Below, in pieces: positions 59,880 to 64,000 of a stretch of DNA of 64,000 nucleotides. The number at the start of each line of letters is the position of its first letter. Position 1 is the first letter of the stretch. Both the position numbers and the translations under genes were made by a program. Below the pieces are notes generated by a model that did no database searches, had not been told where the DNA came from, and saw only the letters and a list, made by a program, of their open reading frames with translations. The stretch is from an uncultured Lachnospiraceae bacterium. GTDB taxonomy: Bacteria > Bacillota > Clostridia > Lachnospirales > Lachnospiraceae. The stretch is taken from the NCBI GenBank assembly GCA_910583615.1, contig CAJTXP010000001.1, forward strand, positions 101,444 to 165,443. The letters run 5' to 3'.

Positions 59880-60298
59880 ATGATTTCAACAAAAGGACGC
59901 TATGCGCTGCGCATTATGCTGGATCTGGCGCAGCAGAACTCAGAACACCATATTCCGCTGGATGAGATCGCCGCCAGACAGGAAATATCCAAAAAATATC
60001 TGGAAATCCTTATCAAAACACTGGTTCAGAACAAACTGGTGACAGGCCTGCGGGGAAAGGGCGGCGGTTACAGGCTGACCCGGCATCCTTCAGAATATAC
60101 CGTCGGCGAGATTCTGGAAGTCATGGAAGGGACGCTGGCAGTGGTGGCATGCCTGCAGGACGGCGCAAAGCCCTGCAAAAGAAGCGCACAGTGCGCCACC
60201 CTTCCCATGTGGAAGGAATTTGACTTTTGGTCCGTGATTTCTTCTTCCATATCACGCTGGAAGACCTGACGGAAAGCCGTTTCCCCCTGTCCGATTGA
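59880..60298 (+). pseudogene. Rrf2-family regulator with a C-terminal frameshift
   Basis: The frame from ATG 59880 gives 129 residues: helix-turn-helix LDEIAARQEISKKYLEILIK, wing LRGKGGGYRL, and three cysteines in VACLQDGAKPCKRSAQCATL that could bind an Fe-S cluster or sense thiols. After WKEFD the frame changes. A different frame gives LVRDFFFHITLEDLTESRFP then LSD-stop at 60298, which is the usual family ending. One base is missing (or two inserted) near 60222-60228. The short product may still work, since DNA-binding and cysteine parts are intact. Likely controls cysK and itself. Confidence 0.7.
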
Positions 60299-60394
60299 TT
60301 TTCTTTTGTAACATATACTGTTTCAGCTTACCATCTTTTGGCATCTGTACAATTCCTCAAAACAGAATCGAACCAATACAGGGTCCTGACACAC

Positions 60395-60707
60395 TGGAAA
60401 GAGCCACTCGATCGTCTGTTCAATCGAATGGCTCTTTACTCGTCAATCTGAAGTTTCACCTTCATTATCTCCTTTCAAGATTATTTCCGGATACTGCCAG
60501 ATTGTTTTGATCCACTGTTCTGTTTTCATCTCTTATCACGTCCGGGAAAGGATCTGCAATTCTGCTTTTCTTCTGCCTTCTCTTCTTCAGATCCGGTCAT
60601 CTCTTCCGCCGACATTCGGATCGTTCCCAATCATGATTAAAATTTCATCTTCCCATTGGACCTTTCCTCCATTTCCAGAGATATTTGTGTATCTCTTTCT
60701 TGTTGGT
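60395..60707 (-). ncRNA. Candidate structured non-coding RNA of about 310 nt
   Basis: A near-consensus promoter (60714-60742) and a terminator hairpin bracket about 310 bases with no long open frame. The transcript is purine-rich and folds on paper. AGAGATA pairs with TATCTCT. CCAAT pairs with ATTGG. CCGGATCTG pairs with CAGATCC...CCGG around a purine loop. GAAG-GTGAAA-CTTC lies inside AATCT / AGATT. Frames of 15, 24 and 28 codons exist but are short. It is not tmRNA, SRP RNA, RNase P or a riboswitch I can name; a raiA-like class is a guess. Confidence 0.45.
60398..60437 (-). terminator. Terminator of the candidate RNA
   Basis: AAAGAGCCACTCGAT pairs with ATCGAATGGCTCTTT (one mismatch, 10-base loop). 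On the minus strand CTCTTTCC follows. Confidence 0.6.
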
Positions 60708-60713
60708 GATTTT

Positions 60714-60742
60714 ATATTACAACATCTCTTTTTATTTGTCAA
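60714..60742 (-). promoter_or_regulatory. Strong promoter of the candidate RNA
   Basis: On the minus strand: TTGACA, 17 bases, TAATAT, in an AT-rich upstream context. Confidence 0.7.
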
Positions 60743-60863
60743 TAGTTTTCTGAAAATTTTTTATATTATTTTCAATTATCTGCTATCTATCATTTCAAAT
60801 ATGGCGCCAGCATCTCTTTTGAACACCGCATTTCTTTTCAGCAGCCCGCGTGATAAAGCGGCC

Positions 60864-60986
60864 TCAGCAAAATAATCTGGTATATTCCGTACATGTATCC
60901 GCTATGTGATAAACAAATACGTCCCCGCCGATCTCTCTGTAAATAATCATATGCTTTCCACTGATCACCATTATCGAGAAAACCAT
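60864..60986 (-). pseudogene. RelE/ParE-type toxin, C-terminal remnant
   Basis: ISGKHMIIYREIGGDVFVYH then IADTCTEYTRLF resembles the last strands of RelE/ParE toxins (usual pattern: hxxYhIhYRh..D.V.IhRIhxxRRDY.xLF). The first half and an antitoxin are absent. The rest of the gap up to 61065 holds nothing I can name. Confidence 0.45.
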
Positions 60987-61065
60987 TTGCCGTTTTACCG
61001 GCCATAAGATACAATAGAAAGCAGAACAGTAAAACAACATACTACATAAAAGGAGTGTACACAAT

Positions 61066-62193
61066 ATGCAGACAAAAAAACTTGGCTTCGGCCTTATGCG
61101 CCTGCCTTTGAACGACAAAACCAATGCGGGCGACATCGACGTGGAACAGGTCAAACAGATGGTAGACAGGTTTCTGGAGAGAGGCTTTACCTACTTTGAC
61201 ACAGCCTGGATGTACTGCGGTTTCCAGAGCGAGAACGCGACAAAGACCGCCCTCGTGGACCGCCATCCCAGAGACAGCTACACCCTGGCCACCAAGCTGC
61301 ACGCCGGTTATATCGATTCTCTGGAAGACCGGGACCGGATCTTCAACGAACAGCTTAAGAAAACCGGCGTCACCTATTTTGACTACTATTTGATTCACGG
61401 CATCGAAGCTTCCATGCTGCCGAAATATGAGAAGCTGGACTGCTTCCGCTGGCTTCTGGATAAAAAGGCGGCAGGACTGGTAAAGCATGCAGGATTCTCA
61501 TTCCACGGCAGCGCCCAGCTGCTGGATGAGATCCTGACAAAGCATCCGGAGATGGAATTTGTCCAGCTGCAAATTAATTATCTGGACTGGGAAAGCGAGT
61601 GGGTTCAGTCCCGCCGATGCTACGAAGTCGCTGTGAAGCACAAAAAACCGGTCATCGTCATGGAGCCGGTCAAGGGCGGCACGCTGGCAAAGGTTCCAAA
61701 GAACGCGAAAAAGCTGTTCCGGGACAGAGAACCGGAGCTGTCGGTCCCCAGCTGGGCGATCCGCTTCGCCGCCTCCCTTGACAACGTAATGATGGTGCTT
61801 TCCGGCATGAGCACTCTGGAACAGATGGAAGACAATCTGAGTTATATGGAGGATTTCCGGCCCCTCACGGAAGAAGAAAAGAAGCTGACCGCCCAGGTAG
61901 CGGACATCATCAACGAAAAAACCGCCATCCCCTGTACCGGATGCTCCTACTGTACGGAAGGATGTCCGCAGAAGATCGCCATTCCCAAGTATTTCTCTCT
62001 GTACAATGAGGATATGAGAGAGGATCTGGAGGAAAAGGGATGGACCGCGAACTTTACTCAGTATGAGATCCTGACCGGCAGATTCGGAAAGGCAAAAGAC
62101 TGCGTGGAGTGCGGACAATGTGAGAGCGTCTGTCCGCAGCATCTGCCCATTATAGAAAAATTAAAAGAGGTGTCCGCGCATTTCGACCACTAG
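61066..62193 (+). CDS. Aldo/keto reductase fused to a ferredoxin-like domain
   Basis: 375 residues. The aldo/keto reductase barrel covers 1-280 (FGLMRLPL; YFDTAWMYCGFQSE with catalytic Asp/Tyr; YYLIHGIEA; MEPVKGG). The C-terminal 4Fe-4S region has CTGCSYCTEGCP (about 288) and CVECGQCESVCP (about 345). This branch is common in anaerobes and probably couples ferredoxin to carbonyl or sugar reduction. Start behind AAAAGGAGTGTACACAAT. Confidence 0.92.
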   Translation: MQTKKLGFGLMRLPLNDKTNAGDIDVEQVKQMVDRFLERGFTYFDTAWMYCGFQSENATKTALVDRHPRDSYTLATKLHAGYIDSLEDRDRIFNEQLKKTGVTYFDYYLIHGIEASMLPKYEKLDCFRWLLDKKAAGLVKHAGFSFHGSAQLLDEILTKHPEMEFVQLQINYLDWESEWVQSRRCYEVAVKHKKPVIVMEPVKGGTLAKVPKNAKKLFRDREPELSVPSWAIRFAASLDNVMMVLSGMSTLEQMEDNLSYMEDFRPLTEEEKKLTAQVADIINEKTAIPCTGCSYCTEGCPQKIAIPKYFSLYNEDMREDLEEKGWTANFTQYEILTGRFGKAKDCVECGQCESVCPQHLPIIEKLKEVSAHFDH

Positions 62194-62231
62194 TCGAACA
62201 GGCTGCGCCTTTTGCGGCCGCACAGCAAACA

Positions 62232-62315
62232 GACGGGCTGACTTTTATTCAAAGCCCGTTCCCGGTGCTCCATCCAGACGGTCCACGACTCCGGTTTTGG
62301 ACTGGATGGAGCACC
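62232..62315. terminator. Two consecutive hairpins between convergent genes
   Basis: ACGGGCT / AGCCCGT at 62232-62259, then a perfect 14-bp stem GGTGCTCCATCCAG (62264-62277) / CTGGATGGAGCACC (62302-62315) with inner GTCCA / TGGAC pairing. Confidence 0.7.
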
Positions 62316-62321
62316 TTAAAT

Positions 62322-62816
62322 TCAGTTACCCAACTTATCCAGCAACATCTGATAATACTTTTGACTAATATGTCTTCCGGCTCTTTGCAGGCCTTCTATA
62401 CATGCTCTCACTTCATCCGCCGTCAGTTCATTTTCTTCACAAGCTGCCATAAGTATGCCTATTGTCCCCATTATTTGAAAGCCCATTTGAAAAGACACTG
62501 CTCTTCCTTTTGCTTCGTCCATCAGCAACATGTCGGCATTTTGCTCATCAGTCAGAATAATAGCCTCGCTCTCTCCCTGGTCAAGGCCTGTTGCTCTTTT
62601 CAGTATGCTGACAGATTTCGGATTCTGCACCGCCCTGACTTTAATAAACCGCCTTTGTTTTATCTGATCTGCTTCAGGTTTAAAACGATCATCCACTGTC
62701 AATTCATCAAATACTGCCTGTGGTATCAGAACCTGCCCAAATAATTTTTCAAGTAAATCTATACGATCTATTTTGAGAAGTGATATCAATGGCGTTGTAT
62801 CCGATACAACAATCAT
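62322..62816 (-). CDS. PIN-domain toxin (DUF3368 family)
   Basis: 164 residues. Acidic metal-binding residues of the PIN nuclease are VVSDTTPLI (D6), AVFDELT (E38), DQGESEAIIL (E82/E84) and LLMDEAKGR (D100). PIN toxins cleave RNA. The UPF0175 gene lies one base upstream, the usual antitoxin for DUF3368 proteins. Confidence 0.88.
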   Translation of the reverse strand: MIVVSDTTPLISLLKIDRIDLLEKLFGQVLIPQAVFDELTVDDRFKPEADQIKQRRFIKVRAVQNPKSVSILKRATGLDQGESEAIILTDEQNADMLLMDEAKGRAVSFQMGFQIMGTIGILMAACEENELTADEVRACIEGLQRAGRHISQKYYQMLLDKLGN

Positions 62817-62817
62817 T

Positions 62818-63102
62818 CTACGGCCTCCCTTTTTTCAACTGCCTGAAAGCCTCCAGCTCTGAATCCAGTCCATCCATTGTCATATCCAGATATGAATATC
62901 CCAGTTTATCATAAATATCAATCAACTCCGATTTTCTGATTCCCAAAATCTCCGCCGCACCGCCATGTGATATCGTCTGATTTAATATATACGGGTACAG
63001 CAAAAGTGCATTTCTGATAAGCTCCGTTTTTGAATCCACTGCCTTCAAATACTTTGACATTCCTACCGGCACTTTTATTGTCACAGATTCCGTTGCTGCC
63101 AT
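62818..63102 (-). CDS. UPF0175-family antitoxin
   Basis: 94 residues from ATG at 63102 (MAATESVTIKVPVGM) behind AAAGGATGCGATGTT. The central GGAAEILGIRKSELIDIYDK is the family helix-turn-helix-like segment. It likely neutralises the PIN toxin and represses the pair. Confidence 0.88.
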   Translation of the reverse strand: MAATESVTIKVPVGMSKYLKAVDSKTELIRNALLLYPYILNQTISHGGAAEILGIRKSELIDIYDKLGYSYLDMTMDGLDSELEAFRQLKKGRP

Positions 63103-63252
63103 AACATCGCATCCTTTCTTATTCTGTCTTCTATCTGATCCGAAAGTTTCTTTGACAATCGGATCCATGCTATACCCTAAGGTTCATCTTTCCTTCCCAG
63201 TCACAGCAGGAAAGGCAAAAATTATTTCCAAAAGGTATATAAATCTACTATT

Positions 63253-63281
63253 ATTATATCCTGAAATCCCGGCTAAATCAA
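63253..63281 (-). promoter_or_regulatory. Promoter of the UPF0175/PIN pair
   Basis: On the minus strand: TTGATT, 17 bases, TATAAT, about 150 bases before the antitoxin start. The 278 bases between the antitoxin and the NAD-kinase-like gene otherwise hold nothing I can name. Confidence 0.55.
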
Positions 63282-63380
63282 TCGGAACCAACAGGTGAAA
63301 AAGACGACCGACACCTTTTTGGGAGAAAAGAATTACCTGTTTTGACACCACCTGGATCAACTTAAGAAGACTGATATCAC

Positions 63381-64000
63381 TTATACCGCCAGCACCCCTC
63401 TCTTTGACGCAACCTCCACTGTGATCTCCGTTCCGGCGTTGAATTCGATGGCGTCGCTTTCCATTCCGTCGGAAAAGACCACGCCGTTTTCCGGCATCTG
63501 GGACACGACCCGGAAAGTGTCCTGTTCCGACAGCCTGCCGTACACGATCCCCGCCTGGGTCCGGCGGCTGGGAAAGGGCTCCCGGACCACAAAGGACAGC
63601 GCCCGCTCCTCCCATGCCAGCCCCCTGCTTAAGAAACGGGGCGCGCCGAAGTATTCCGCAATGCCGGAGGCCTGTGCCATGACGGAGCGGTACCAGCCGC
63701 TGGAGCCCAGGCCGGTGGAGATGATGATCCCGCTGGAGGACTGGCTTTCCTGCCGATCGTTCCAGCTGATGTCATACCGCGCCGACACATGGGTCTTCTG
63801 CCCCACGAACAGGTCGTTCACCGCCAGCATGGCCTGGCCGTCCCGGGTTCTGGCCAGAGCCATGGTGATCTCCCGGACATTCCCGTTTCCTTTCAGCGTC
63901 TGCAAAAGCACGCGTTCCGTATCTCCCGCCTCGAAGGGAAGCAGCACCCCGTCCCACCTGTCCGGCTCGGGGTTGATGCCGATCAGCGGCTGGCCGTCCA
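63381..64000 (-). CDS. NAD kinase-like protein, C-terminal part (runs off right edge)
   Basis: The last 206 residues are present. NDLFVGQKTHVSARYDI followed by SSGIIISTGLGSSGWYR corresponds to the NDE-like and GSTA-type region of the ATP-NAD kinase C-terminal domain. The diverged motifs fit a sugar/NAD kinase-like branch and not the housekeeping NadK. The N-terminus is outside the window, so a fused domain cannot be excluded. An internal GTG at 63947 is not the real start, because the frame is open to the window edge. Confidence 0.75.
   Translation of the reverse strand, partial: DGQPLIGINPEPDRWDGVLLPFEAGDTERVLLQTLKGNGNVREITMALARTRDGQAMLAVNDLFVGQKTHVSARYDISWNDRQESQSSSGIIISTGLGSSGWYRSVMAQASGIAEYFGAPRFLSRGLAWEERALSFVVREPFPSRRTQAGIVYGRLSEQDTFRVVSQMPENGVVFSDGMESDAIEFNAGTEITVEVASKRGVLAV

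Noticed and set aside
60507..60875. 122-codon hydrophobic plus-strand frame
   Set aside because: It runs antisense through the promoter and body of the candidate RNA, has no ribosome binding site and reads as AT-rich noise.

Overview
The window looks like the chromosome of a gut-type Clostridia, most likely Lachnospiraceae. Evidence: moderately GC-rich coding DNA with strong AGGAGG-type ribosome binding sites, many PTS operons, PRD and RpiR regulators, Rpn and AAA-ATPase_like/PD-(D/E)XK proteins, and an Rrf2-cysK pair. No rRNA, tRNA, CRISPR array or intact insertion sequence was seen.

Layout. 1-5.7 kb: partial metY, then an RpiR regulator with a beta-glucoside PTS and a GH1 phospho-beta-glucosidase. 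5.7-7.3 kb: an AT-rich two-gene HipA-like kinase/HIRAN module. 7.3-10.9 kb: EamA exporter, AraC regulator, MATE pump. 10.9-21.2 kb: a galactitol/tagatose operon (gatB-C-D-Z-Y-A, with gatC frameshifted), an Rpn nuclease, a HAD phosphatase and a PRD/EIIB/EIIA regulator. 21.3-28.8 kb: ogt, two near-identical tandem AAA/PD-(D/E)XK genes, a third diverged relative and a MATE pump. 28.9-38.0 kb: a sugar oxidation/elimination cluster with an ABC importer, two TIM-barrel enzymes and two Gfo/Idh/MocA dehydrogenases (one truncated). Its LacI-type regulator carries a second C-terminal domain homologous to the importer's own binding protein. Three copies of a TTTGCGCAA-type palindrome mark the promoters of this cluster. 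38.1-43.5 kb: DUF4143 ATPase, a broken GNAT cassette, LysR, and a TetR/MFS pair with matching operators.

43.7-57.8 kb is an AT-rich defence island. An XRE remnant, SNF2 helicase, small protein, Mod methyltransferase, Res helicase-nuclease, Cap4/DUF4297-like nuclease and SMC-like ATPase all run leftwards. They lie between the N-terminal stump of a type I hsdM gene (right) and the C-terminal stump of hsdR (left), in the order and orientation of one type I operon. Two DUF1016 (YhcG-type) remnants and an ASCH-domain fragment lie at the edges. This suggests that the core of an old type I restriction locus was replaced by a new defence cassette.

57.8-64 kb: aldo/keto reductase, cysK with a divergent Rrf2 regulator sharing an operator (rrf2 is frameshifted near its end), a strongly promoted candidate structured RNA, a ferredoxin-type aldo/keto reductase, a UPF0175/PIN toxin-antitoxin pair and a partial NAD-kinase-like gene.

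A recurring theme is in-frame or 3' gene erosion: the sugar ABC ATPase, gfo, GNAT, gatC, hsdM, hsdR, DUF1016, XRE, ASCH and rrf2. All functions are inferred from sequence reading alone.
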